Positions 54,791 to 63,162 of a stretch of 64,000 bases of DNA are shown here, one piece after another (positions within the stretch are counted from its first letter, which is position 1; each line of letters starts with the position of its first letter). Position numbers and translations under genes: made by a program. The DNA is from Chitinophaga filiformis (lineage in GTDB: Bacteria; Bacteroidota; Bacteroidia; Chitinophagales; Chitinophagaceae): positions 248,001-312,000 of the forward strand of contig NZ_FNBN01000005.1 in the NCBI RefSeq assembly GCF_900102545.1, in the 5' to 3' direction. The notes beneath the pieces were generated by a model that did not search any database, had not been told where the DNA came from, and saw only the letters and a program-made list of their open reading frames with translations.

Positions 54791-56080
54791 TTATCGTAGA
54801 GATCTGAAGGCAGCCCTAAGTTCTTCAGTAAAGATCTGTGGTTGCTCCCACGCTGCAAAGTGCCCACCTTTAGGTGCTTTATGATAGTAATATAATGAAG
54901 GATATGCTTTTTTTGACCAGCTTTCAGGAGCCTCGTAAATTTCATGTGGAAAAACAGAAATGGCTACGGGAACTTTTATATCCTTTGTTTTCTGATGTTC
55001 GGAACTGAAATTATTGTTATTGTTCTCCCAATAGAACCGGGAAGAGGATGCTCCTGTATTGGTCAACCAATAGAGCGTTATATCATCAAGGATAGCGTCT
55101 CTGCTGATTACATTTTCGGGTTTTAAGTTACTATCTGTCCATTCAGCAATTTTTTCGTACAGGAATGCTGCTAATGCACCTGGAGAATCGGAAAGTAGAT
55201 AGCCGGTGGTCTGTGGACGGGTCACCATCATTCCTCCATAAGCCGCATTTCTTCCAAAGAAGATACTTAAGGAATTATATGCCCTGGTTTCGGATTCAGA
55301 AAGCCCTGATGGTGCAGGATCTCCTGCATTAATTGGCTTTACAAGTTCAGCAGGAATTGTTGCAGGCATAGTAAGATGTATACCTAAAAGCCCTGAAGGT
55401 GCTTGTCTTGCCAGGGCGTCGGAGATCACTGAACCATGGTCGCCACCTTCGGAAACATATTTTTTGTAACCAAGACGTTTCACCAGAACGTCCCATGCTT
55501 TGGCAACGCGGTCGGGATTCCAGCCCACTTCTTTGGGTATTTCTGAAAAACCATATCCTGGAATGGCAGGTATTATTACATCAAATGCATCTTCCGCTTT
55601 ACCACCATATTTTACCGGATCAGTTAACGGGCCTATGGCATCAATGAACTCCAGGGGAGAACCTGGCCAGCCGTGGGTAAGGATTACAGGCAGTGCATTT
55701 GGTTCTTTTGAACGTACATGGATGAACTGGATATCTAAACCGTCAATTTTTGTCACAAACTGAGGTAGGGCATTTAACTTGTTTTCCAGTTTTCTCCAGT
55801 CGTAACCATTTCCCCAATAGTCTATGAGTGCTTTTAATTGGGCCAGTTGGATACCCTGAGATTCATCTTTTACAGTTTCCTTATCCGGAAAGCGGGTTTC
55901 AGCGATACGTCTTTTAAGTTCATTGAGCTTTGCCTGGGGAATGTTGATCTTGAAAGGCCTGATACTTATATCAGATGCTGATATTGCCGTTTTTGTTCCG
56001 GTCGTCTGTGCATTTGTAATTGCAGGAATACTTAGTGAGAAGGTTGCTGCTAGCAGTATGGCAGAAATTTTTGTTTTCAT
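54791..56080 (-). CDS. Secreted epoxide hydrolase (EHN-type)
   Basis: 429 residues. Signal peptide (ending ITNAQ). EHN lid region (FKINIPQAKLNELKRRIAETRFPD, GYDWRKLENKLNALPQF), HGWPGSP near residue 135, nucleophile Asp in SEGGDHGSVISD near 215, and terminal His in GGHFAAWEQPQ near 408. Periplasmic or extracellular epoxide hydrolase. It is about 50 residues longer than the cytosolic paralogue at 40731, mostly because of the signal and an N-terminal insert. No neighbouring regulator is seen. Confidence 0.92.
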   Translation of the reverse strand: MKTKISAILLAATFSLSIPAITNAQTTGTKTAISASDISIRPFKINIPQAKLNELKRRIAETRFPDKETVKDESQGIQLAQLKALIDYWGNGYDWRKLENKLNALPQFVTKIDGLDIQFIHVRSKEPNALPVILTHGWPGSPLEFIDAIGPLTDPVKYGGKAEDAFDVIIPAIPGYGFSEIPKEVGWNPDRVAKAWDVLVKRLGYKKYVSEGGDHGSVISDALARQAPSGLLGIHLTMPATIPAELVKPINAGDPAPSGLSESETRAYNSLSIFFGRNAAYGGMMVTRPQTTGYLLSDSPGALAAFLYEKIAEWTDSNLKPENVISRDAILDDITLYWLTNTGASSSRFYWENNNNNFSSEHQKTKDIKVPVAISVFPHEIYEAPESWSKKAYPSLYYYHKAPKGGHFAAWEQPQIFTEELRAAFRSLR

Positions 56081-56596
56081 TGCTTTTTAAAATTTAGATT
56101 TTAAGATTGGGTTTCTGTTGCTGCAACAAAACTATACGTAGGGAAGCGCCAGGTAAATAGGCAATCCGTCAAAGTGGACATATTTATTGTCGAACCGGAT
56201 AATAAAGGGCGTAAACAAGAAACCAGAATTGAAATATTTCCTTTTTTCTATTTAAACAAACACCGACGCAAAACTGCGTTCTATCGGAAGCACCTGCATG
56301 GATATACCGGAACTACCAGGCACATCAAAATGACAGACCTACAGGAGTTAGATAATCTTTCCGCAGCATTCTGATAGTTGTCTGTCGGCCTACTGTCAGT
56401 ATACCATCGGCCTGGAATCGGCTTATTATTTGGATACTAAAATGGTATCAATAGGTTATTTAAAGGGTACCTGTATATCAAAGGGATATTGAAGTGACCT
56501 ATAAGTACTATTTTGATGGCCAGTTGCATAACTATTTGTATATTAGTCACACTAAGAGAACGAGCTTTTGTATTGATAACCTCAAAAAACCTTTTT
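56081..56596. other. 516-bp intergenic region
   Basis: Contains a -7-like element on the minus strand (CAAAACTA at 56127-56134 on the plus strand) for the epoxide hydrolase. No further gene, hairpin or repeat could be supported. Confidence 0.45.
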
Positions 56597-57136
56597 ATGG
56601 CCATTGTTAAAGACAATATTCTCATGCAGCTTGTACGGGGTACTCTCGGCAAACATTACATCATCTACGAACGGAATGGACAGATTATTATGGCGGTAAA
56701 GCGCGGCCCTTCCAGGAAAAAGCCTACACAAAAACAGTTGGAAGCAAGGCATAAGATGACCATTGCTTCGGCACGTGCGCAGGTTATGATGGCCGATCCG
56801 GAGATAAAGGCCTACTATCAGTCGATGGCCGGGCCGGGCCAGAATGCCTATAATATGGCGGTGAAGGATGCTTACCGCAGTCCGGAAGTCCAGAATATCA
56901 GGATCGAAAAGGAGGAGGTTGTAGTGACTGCCAAAAATGAGTTCCGGGTAGCAGAAGTGGAAGTAAAGGTAGTAGACGCTAAGGGCGTTATTACAGAACG
57001 CGGTCAGGCAGTGCTGGGTCGCAACAGAGTAGATTGGTGTTATAAAGCAACTGCGCTGCCTGCAGGCGGTAAAGTCATCATAGTAGCGGAAAATTTGCCG
57101 GGGTGTCAGACGGTGAAGGAGTTGCTGCTTACATAA
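56597..57136 (+). CDS. Conserved-looking protein of unknown function
   Basis: About 180 residues from the ATG at 56597 (MAIVKDNILMQLVRGTLGKH). An upstream in-frame extension to 56513 lacks support. The first half is basic (KRGPSRKKPTQKQLEARHKM, MMADPEIKAYYQSMAGPG). The second half is strand-rich (FRVAEVEVKVVDAKGVITERG, GRNRVDWCYKATALPAGGKVIIVAENLPG), looking like a small beta-sandwich. The N-terminal pattern resembles a Bacteroidota family of short unnamed proteins. Role unknown. Standalone, followed by the tRNA terminator on the other strand. Confidence 0.7.
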   Translation: MAIVKDNILMQLVRGTLGKHYIIYERNGQIIMAVKRGPSRKKPTQKQLEARHKMTIASARAQVMMADPEIKAYYQSMAGPGQNAYNMAVKDAYRSPEVQNIRIEKEEVVVTAKNEFRVAEVEVKVVDAKGVITERGQAVLGRNRVDWCYKATALPAGGKVIIVAENLPGCQTVKELLLT

Positions 57137-57376
57137 AACCGTTTTCACTGTCTAGGAATGGCTTCCTGCTGGTTGAGAAGCTTTGTCTGCATCTTCTTCC
57201 ATTTGCCAGCACAGATTTTGACATGTATTACTCCCACTTTAAAAGTAGGTAGGCGTAGCCGTGCCTTTCCTGTTGATTGCTGGTGGGTACGCACTTACTT
57301 TTTATTAACCAATCCCCAAGGTTTCAACTTGATCCATTTTTTCCCGGATTGCCCACCTATCAGGCAATCCCCCTGA

Positions 57377-57423
57377 AAATGAAAAAGGGACAGATCATAC
57401 TGATGATGACTTGTCCCCTTTAG
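57377..57423 (-). terminator. Terminator after tRNA-Asp, similar to 36311-36358
   Basis: Minus-strand hairpin (AAAGGGGACA pairs with TGTCCCTTT with a bulged C) followed by TTTTTC, directly beyond the tRNA 3' end. Confidence 0.75.
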
Positions 57424-57497
57424 CGGACCAGACGGGACTCGAACCCGCGACCTCCGCCGTGACAGGGCGGCATTCTAACCAACTGAACTACTGATCC
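57424..57497 (-). tRNA. tRNA-Asp (anticodon GTC)
   Basis: 74-nt cloverleaf on the minus strand. Acceptor stem GGATCAG / CTGGTCC with one G-U pair, D arm with AGTTCAGTTGGTTAGAA, anticodon loop CCTGTCACG giving GTC (reads GAC/GAT, Asp), and T arm GCGGGTTCGAGTCCCGT. CCA is not encoded. A terminator follows immediately. Confidence 0.95.
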
Positions 57498-57808
57498 TTT
57501 TTGTTCGCCGGGGTGCAAATATTGAATAAATATTTCAAATGGACAAATAATTTGTTTAGATGCCCTGACCAGGAGGTGATCTGGAGGTCGCCGCTGGAAT
57601 AGGGTATGGGATGTCCGACAGCTATTAATGAATTGAATGGTGTTCATTCCTTCCCAGTCAGGCGGTCAATACGAGACTATATACAGGATATGTACATATA
57701 TGGTCAACCTTATCATAACGATAAAACGCCTTTATAAGTCGATTAAAGCCCTTTATGATCAATTTTGATGCTTGGGTCCTTTCTTCGAAACCGTTCCGGA
57801 ATGGTTCT

Positions 57809-57816
57809 TAAATTTG
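57809..57816 (+). promoter_or_regulatory. Candidate promoter -7 element (TAAATTTG) for the LOG gene
   Basis: TAnnTTTG match about 92 nt before the ATG, with a partial -33 (TTCG, 21 bp upstream). It lies in a 410-bp gap between the tRNA and the LOG gene that otherwise shows only the leader hairpin. Confidence 0.45.
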
Positions 57817-57858
57817 CATTCTGAGCACGGGTGAAATTATCTGATGATGCACCCCCAG

Positions 57859-57874
57859 CGGGACATTTGTCCCG
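57859..57874 (+). promoter_or_regulatory. Hairpin in the LOG-gene leader
   Basis: Perfect 7-bp stem CGGGACA / TGTCCCG with a 2-nt TT loop (tight), 34 nt before the ATG. It may affect translation or transcript stability; no function is known. Confidence 0.4.
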
Positions 57875-57907
57875 TTTGCCTGGTTATTTTTCATAATCTT
57901 TGTCCCC

Positions 57908-58477
57908 ATGAACAACATCGCTATATTTTGCGGATCCAACTTCGGAAATGATCCGATTTACACCAGTCTGACCAAGGAATTGGGCAGTTGTATCGTAAAG
58001 AACAAGCTAAGGCTGATCTACGGTGGGGCAGCTGTAGGCCTGATGGGAGTGGTGGCCGACCAGGTACTATCATTAGGAGGAGAAGTGGTTGGCGTATTGC
58101 CGGAAAAGATCTCCAATACGGAGATCGCGCATAAGAGCCTTACAGAATTGCATGTGGTAGCTACGATGCATGAGCGGAAGGCAATGATGGCCAATCTGGC
58201 GGATTGCTTTGTAGCGATACCCGGTGGCATAGGTACCCTGGAAGAGATCATAGAAGTGTTCACCTGGGCGCAGCTAGGATTTCACAGTAAGCCCTGTGGC
58301 ATTCTTAACGTGAACGGTTATTACGACAAGCTGCAGGAACTGTTGATGACGATGTGCAATGCGGGATTCTTATCGGAATATCATATGAAGTCGCTGGTTT
58401 TCGATGATGATCCGGAAAGGTTATTGAATACATTGCTACAGCAGAAAATAGTTTACCAGCCCAAATGGGTGAAGTAA
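57908..58477 (+). CDS. LOG-family (TIGR00730) cytokinin riboside 5'-monophosphate phosphoribohydrolase-like protein
   Basis: 189 residues. The Rossmann-like fold holds the LOG signature PGGIGTLEE at residues 105-113, preceded by MHERK with Arg90/Lys91 (catalytic and phosphate contacts), and an N-terminal IAIFCGSNFG. These enzymes release the base from nucleoside monophosphates. The bacterial role is often nucleotide salvage or clean-up. It has its own promoter and no operon partner. Confidence 0.92.
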   Translation: MNNIAIFCGSNFGNDPIYTSLTKELGSCIVKNKLRLIYGGAAVGLMGVVADQVLSLGGEVVGVLPEKISNTEIAHKSLTELHVVATMHERKAMMANLADCFVAIPGGIGTLEEIIEVFTWAQLGFHSKPCGILNVNGYYDKLQELLMTMCNAGFLSEYHMKSLVFDDDPERLLNTLLQQKIVYQPKWVK

Positions 58478-58577
58478 TTGCTGACGGTGTCGCAAAATAT
58501 GATAACAATAAATGAAAAATGGGAGGAATAGAGCTGTACTAAGCTTGATTCTTCCCATTATATTCAAAGACATCCGA

Positions 58578-59045
58578 TTACTTTGTATGAGCTATTACCT
58601 TGCTTATATATTCCATTAGCTCTCTTTTCCTTTCAAAATAGTTTTCAGGGCCTAATCCTGGCGTGGATTGCAAATATAATCTGGTGATCTGTTCGACATC
58701 AAGCTTCCTTACAAAATGTAGTTCTTTAATTTCTTCTATGATTTGATCAGTTTCCGCGTTGAATTCCCTCATTCTTTCAAGGGCACGAAAGTCGCGATTA
58801 ATAAGCCGTTCTCTTTCTGTTTGAGAGAGATTTGTTGCCAGGTAAGCTTCATCTACAGCAACTTTGGAAATCATATCGGATTCAACTTCACCTTTTCCGT
58901 TGCAATAAGCACACTTGCCAGGTCTCCATTTTAATTCCTGCCTGAGCCTTTTAATATCATCCTGGTCTACATGTCCTTTCCCAAGGCATCTTGGGCATTG
59001 AATGAGCGTTTTGTTTTTGCTGAAGAATCGCTTAAAAAAATTCAT
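58578..59045 (-). CDS. Small DnaJ-zinc-finger-like protein
   Basis: 155 residues from the ATG at 59045 (MNFFKRFFSKNK); an upstream extension to 59084 is unsupported. Two CxxCxGxG motifs (CPRCLGKGH and CAYCNGKGE) about 25 residues apart form a DnaJ-type zinc-ribbon. The rest is helical and charged, with LSQTERERLINRDFRALERMREFNAETD. There is no J domain, so this is not a DnaJ. Possibly a chaperone cofactor or RNA-binding protein. Divergent from the DUF2911 gene. Confidence 0.7.
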   Translation of the reverse strand: MNFFKRFFSKNKTLIQCPRCLGKGHVDQDDIKRLRQELKWRPGKCAYCNGKGEVESDMISKVAVDEAYLATNLSQTERERLINRDFRALERMREFNAETDQIIEEIKELHFVRKLDVEQITRLYLQSTPGLGPENYFERKRELMEYISKVIAHTK

Positions 59046-59236
59046 GGTAAGGGTGATGATTTTCTGGTATCTGGATTTAGACACTCAATATGAGGGAAAA
59101 TTACCTAAAAACAAAGAATGGACGGAGCCTGACTTCAGTTTTTGCCTTACCGGGTATCCTGCGTATCAACCGGTCTGCACAATACGGCTAATCGTACCTT
59201 TTTTCATTGTTATATTACTCCTTAAAAAACTTCCCA

Positions 59237-60409
59237 ATGTTGCCCAGAGTCTTATTTTCTTTAATGCTGCTCTTCTTCTTTTACAGCGCCAGGGCGCAAC
59301 AGCGTCATACTGCCAGACAGGGATGTTTGATCTATACGCTTGGCAAAGACACCACAGCAATTGGAAATTACGAACTGAAAGGATATGATTTTTCTATAAC
59401 AGTGGCTGATCTGACTGCAGCTACCACTGTTAGCAAACTTAAAGGCACTTTTTTCCCTAACGGCGAATTACAGGCTGTGGAAGGAGATATTTATAAGCCT
59501 GTTTCGGGCAAAGAGCAACAGTTGCTTTTCAGCTATAAACTCTATTATGACAGCAATGCCACCTTTATCGAGACCCGGAGGAATAATGTGATCATGACGA
59601 GAAAGTATCCTGTAAAGATCATGGTTGCCAATAGTCTTGGTGGCTATACCCTTGTATATATGCCTGCCTTACTGGTTAACTTCGCTCCTTCGAAAAATGG
59701 TGATAGTTTGTTGAGTCACCACATCGTTTTTAACAGTGCAAGGAATTTTGTCATTCGCAAAACAGGTAAGGGGAATTTTTCCATCGGAAGTTCGGTGATG
59801 GGAATGTTCAGGTTATCCCTTGACGAAAAAGGTGATTTACGTACCGTTGATGGTATAGGGACGTCCTGGAATATCAGGGGAACGGTCATCCCTCCTGTGA
59901 ATATGGACTCCGTGATTACGGCCAGTGTAGCCAAAGACCAGACGATCCCACATATTGCGATAACAAATAAGCTGGATTCTGTGCAAATGGCCCTTGGAGA
60001 GACAGCGATCAAGATCAGATACTCGCGTCCTTCGGTAAGAGGAAGGGTGATATTCGGTGAAGTGGTCCCTTACGACCGCTTCTGGCGGACAGGCGCTGAT
60101 GCAGCCACCAGGCTGATACTTAGCAGGCCGATTTATTTCAATGGAAAGGAGCTGCCTGCCGGAGCATATTCTATTTTTACCATACCGTCAAAAAATGGCT
60201 GGACGATTATGTTCAACAAACAATCCGATATCTGGGGTACGGAGTATAAGGCGGAAAATGATGTGCTACGTGTGCCCATGTCAGTAGAAACCCTGCCGAA
60301 GACAGTAGAGCTGCTGACGATAGGAGTGACGCCTGCAGATAAAGGAGGACGGATCGAGGTAAGCTGGGAAAAGCTGAAAGCATCGGTGCCATTCAGTACA
60401 TCCCTGTAA
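59237..60409 (+). CDS. DUF2911 domain protein, secreted
   Basis: About 390 residues from the ATG at 59237 (MLPRVLFSLMLLFFFYSARAQ, a clear signal peptide). The DUF2911 core is at about residues 250-375 with IKIRYSRPSVRGRVIFGEVVPYDRFWRTGADAATRLILSRPIYFNGKELPAG (only part shown in the motif GRVIFGEVVPYDRFWRTGAD), and KNGWTIMFNK. The N-terminal half is a separate strand-rich region of unknown type. Function unknown. Standalone. Confidence 0.88.
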   Translation: MLPRVLFSLMLLFFFYSARAQQRHTARQGCLIYTLGKDTTAIGNYELKGYDFSITVADLTAATTVSKLKGTFFPNGELQAVEGDIYKPVSGKEQQLLFSYKLYYDSNATFIETRRNNVIMTRKYPVKIMVANSLGGYTLVYMPALLVNFAPSKNGDSLLSHHIVFNSARNFVIRKTGKGNFSIGSSVMGMFRLSLDEKGDLRTVDGIGTSWNIRGTVIPPVNMDSVITASVAKDQTIPHIAITNKLDSVQMALGETAIKIRYSRPSVRGRVIFGEVVPYDRFWRTGADAATRLILSRPIYFNGKELPAGAYSIFTIPSKNGWTIMFNKQSDIWGTEYKAENDVLRVPMSVETLPKTVELLTIGVTPADKGGRIEVSWEKLKASVPFSTSL

Positions 60410-60509
60410 GCGCTTCCTTTTACCCTACCCGGTTGTTTTATGATAAGGTCCGTAGCCCTTTATGGGCTGCTTGTTACAATAGGAGTGGCGTAGTTCGGGA
60501 ATTAAGTTG

Positions 60510-60812
60510 CTAGTTCCGGGATTGGTTTAATGGCGTCGTTTGAGCAGGTAGAAGCTGTAGCACAATGATACAGTACTGTACCATGTCATGAAATTCATGC
60601 TTCACGTCAGCCACAAAAAGGCGGATATCCTGTGTGCTAAGCCTTGCACGCTGGTCTTCACTTAAAAAGAAGCTGCCGTCAAAGAGATTGCCAGGTACAG
60701 GTAACACAGGAATATCCACTTCAATATCTTTACAGTCTTCAAGCACGGGGCATTCGCTATACCGGATAAATATTCTTTTTCTGATAATCCGGATCACTTC
60801 ATCCTTCTTCAT
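60510..60812 (-). CDS. Small protein of unknown function
   Basis: 100 residues with a charged N-terminus (MKKDEVIRIIRKRIFIRYSE) and a Cys-containing ECPVLEDCKDIEVDIPVLP segment. No domain recognised and no signal peptide. The frame is complete and coding-like in composition, but I cannot exclude that it is not a gene. It lies before the receiver-like gene on the same strand, about 100 nt downstream of that gene's stop. Confidence 0.45.
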   Translation of the reverse strand: MKKDEVIRIIRKRIFIRYSECPVLEDCKDIEVDIPVLPVPGNLFDGSFFLSEDQRARLSTQDIRLFVADVKHEFHDMVQYCIIVLQLLPAQTTPLNQSRN

Positions 60813-60914
60813 CTGATAGGTTTAGGTAATAATATTGTTACAGGGTATGCAGAGATAACATGCTCCCGGCTTAAATAAGCCGGAAGGAATGATAGATCAC
60901 GGTTACAATTTTAT

Positions 60915-61379
60915 TCAGGATTTATTTAACTGCTGTTCGATCTTTCTTTGCAATTCTGCAATTTCAAGCGGCTTTTTAATAATATCATCAACACCTTGCC
61001 GGATATAATCATCATGGGAATTAAAGTCCTTCTCTACAATTGCGATAAACGGCATTTTCCCTCCCCGCTCCCGAATGCCGGTTAACAGTGCCAGGGGATC
61101 GGAACTCCCTGACAGCGCAGTGGAATAGATCACGAGATCTATTGATCTTGAAAGCGCAATCTTTATTGTTTCTTCAGGGGTAAGTACAATTGTAACAGAT
61201 ACTCCGGTCCATTCCAGGTATTGTTTGAGCATCCTGGAGATGGCTAAATTATCTAAGGCAAGCAGCACACGTGGTCCGGAGGGCTCTCCAAGGTCTTTAA
61301 AAAAAGGCGGCCGGGGTAAAAAAGGGAGGAGCTTAACGGGGTTAGTCCATACTTTCCGCCCCTTAAGAGTTAGGAACAT
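60915..61379 (-). CDS. Receiver-domain-like protein lacking the phospho-acceptor Asp
   Basis: 154 residues. After an N-terminal extension (about 35 residues, Pro and Lys rich), a CheY-like fold is visible: VLLALDNLAISRMLKQYLEW, DLVIYSTALSGSS, GKMPFIAIVE and VDDIIKKPLEIAEL. The Lys of the KP motif is kept. The phospho-acceptor Asp of the DLVLLD strand is replaced by Ser, and the Thr/Ser of the switch strand is Val, so normal phosphotransfer is unlikely. It is divergent from a small HTH gene. Confidence 0.7.
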   Translation of the reverse strand: MFLTLKGRKVWTNPVKLLPFLPRPPFFKDLGEPSGPRVLLALDNLAISRMLKQYLEWTGVSVTIVLTPEETIKIALSRSIDLVIYSTALSGSSDPLALLTGIRERGGKMPFIAIVEKDFNSHDDYIRQGVDDIIKKPLEIAELQRKIEQQLNKS

Positions 61380-61635
61380 AAGCAGAATTGTTTGATAAAA
61401 AGGTGAAGCTCTAAGTTGTTATGGGCTATGATATTAGGTATTACCTGAGCATAAATACTGGTCCCACAAAAGTTTCAGCACGATCTATTATGTAATCTTA
61501 CCTGAAGCAAATATAAATTACTTAAATATTATTATTGATAATAGAAATAAAAAACTTACAAACATGTTGTTAAAATGTAATGGATAGCCATTTGCTTTTA
61601 CTTTATGGAAGTAAAATAGTTCTGAATCTACTACA

Positions 61636-61911
61636 ATGGCGGCTAAGAAAACAGGATATGAAACAATTAAGGTACTTATCGAAGCAGGTCATATCAAACA
61701 GTTTGAGCAAATATTTGACACTGTTTCCCGTACTAACATGGCCAAAGACCTGGGCATGAATTATCAGACGTTTATCTATCGGCTGAATCGTCCTGTTGCT
61801 TTTACATTGGATCAGCTATTTGCTATAGCGAAGCTTGTTGGTGTTGAGCGCCGTGTTATAATTGATCTTGTTATTAATCAGGTGGATAGTAAGAAGAGGG
61901 GGAAGTCTTAG
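61636..61911 (+). CDS. Small HTH-like DNA-binding protein
   Basis: 91 residues. A central helix-turn-helix reads TNMAKDLGMNYQTFIYRLNRPVAFTLDQLFAIAKLVGVERR, similar to XRE/Cro-type folds but without the usual Q-T-E core. The N-terminal helix (YETIKVLIEAGHIKQFEQIF) and basic tail (KKRGKS) fit a transcription regulator. It lies behind a very AT-rich region and is divergent from the receiver-like gene. No target is known. Confidence 0.7.
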   Translation: MAAKKTGYETIKVLIEAGHIKQFEQIFDTVSRTNMAKDLGMNYQTFIYRLNRPVAFTLDQLFAIAKLVGVERRVIIDLVINQVDSKKRGKS

Positions 61912-62059
61912 GGCCTGATGAGTTTCTGCCTGTTGCCTCTCAAGATGAGGGCCTCCCAGAGAATGTAGGTGGGAAGCTGTAGCCTTTCAGATAGGGCATC
62001 GTTATCGGACAATAATCTAATTTGCAATTATACATCGAACAACCAACCCGTTTCAACCT

Positions 62060-62142
62060 ATGAAATATTTTTTAGTTTTCTCTTCCTGCTCTACACGATA
62101 ACTACTTTAGGGCAAGCGTCGGATCCTCCGGGCGCACCATAA
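62060..62142 (+). pseudogene. Possible broken small signal-peptide protein (PID-CTERM-like remnant)
   Basis: A one-base shift after ATG AAA TAT TTT turns the reading into a signal-like FSFLFLLYTITTLGQ followed by SDPPGAP and a stop. The downstream DNA, if re-framed, reads DSIGLLSS..., like the PxDGGxxxL tail of short Bacteroidota PID-CTERM proteins. The intact protein would be about 60-70 residues. Both shifts are inferred by eye. The surrounding 394-bp gap (61912-62305) has no other feature. Confidence 0.3.
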
Positions 62143-62305
62143 GATAGCATCGGACTGCTGAGCAGCTGCTATACTTTCACCAGACTGGCGGCATTAGTTT
62201 TATACAGCTGCATGATCGTGGTTTAGGTTACAACTCTCCTTGATTAGGTTACAATCATAATAAGCGCAATGCGGACTTTTGCTTTGTAACAGTTAATGAG
62301 TATTT

Positions 62306-63073
62306 ATGGAAAATCAAACATTATCATCGACCCAACCAATTGCGTTGGTAACCGGTGCTAACCAGGGAGTAGGCAACGAGATCGCCAAAGCGCTGGCTGC
62401 TAATGGCTATATCGTTTATGTAGGCTCGCGTAAACAGGAAAACGGGGAAAAAGCTGCTGCCGAGATAGGCAAAAACGCTAAGGCCATCCAGCTGGACGTA
62501 ACGCAGGAACAAAGCATCCATACAGCGATAGCGCGTATTGAAAATGAATATGGCCGCCTGGACCTGTTGGTTAATAACGCCGGTATATCACATGGCGGAG
62601 CAGCTCCGAAAAGCCCGGAGGAGCTGATGAGTACCGGACGTGCCGTCAATGTTTCGCTGGATGAAGTGCGAACAGTTTGGGAAACTAATGTATTCGGCGT
62701 TATCGCCGTTACCCAGGCAGCGTTGCCTTTGCTGCGCAAGTCGTCTGCGGCACGTATTGTCAATATTTCCAGCGGACTTGGTTCACTGTCCTGGATATCT
62801 GACCCTACCTGCTGGGCGAGAGAAAATTTTGGCATTGTTTACGCTGCTTCTAAAACAGCGCTTAATGCGGTGACACTGGCTTTCGCTTTAGAGCTGGAAA
62901 AAGAAAACATCAAGGTAAATGCCACCAGCCCCGGTTATACCGCTACTGCTTTAAATAATTTCCAGGGCACGGACAGCCTGGAAGTTGGCTCACGTGAGCC
63001 GATACGTGTAGCGCTGGAGGTCGATGGTCCGACCGGCGGCTTTACCGGTCCGGATGGACCACTGCCCTGGTAA
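62306..63073 (+). CDS. Short-chain dehydrogenase/reductase (SDR)
   Basis: 255 residues, classical SDR. GANQGVGNEIAKALA near residue 18, NNAGISHGG near 90, Ser in NISSGLGS near 153, YAASKTA near 177, and a PGYTATALN substrate-loop near 212. The C-terminus GPTGGFTGPDGPLPW fits carbonyl-reductase-like SDRs of this group. It lies 90 nt before an AraC gene, the same pairing as 24353-26076, but here both are on the plus strand. Substrate unknown. Confidence 0.92.
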   Translation: MENQTLSSTQPIALVTGANQGVGNEIAKALAANGYIVYVGSRKQENGEKAAAEIGKNAKAIQLDVTQEQSIHTAIARIENEYGRLDLLVNNAGISHGGAAPKSPEELMSTGRAVNVSLDEVRTVWETNVFGVIAVTQAALPLLRKSSAARIVNISSGLGSLSWISDPTCWARENFGIVYAASKTALNAVTLAFALELEKENIKVNATSPGYTATALNNFQGTDSLEVGSREPIRVALEVDGPTGGFTGPDGPLPW

Positions 63074-63162
63074 TACCATCGGGCAATTACAGAACTAACC
63101 GTATTTTTAATTATGACCGGCAACTTTAAACAGTCTCCGGTCTTACTTATTATTTTTACAGT

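Noticed and set aside
62640-62873. 77-codon frame inside the SDR gene
   Set aside because: Shadow frame of the conserved SDR; no independent support.
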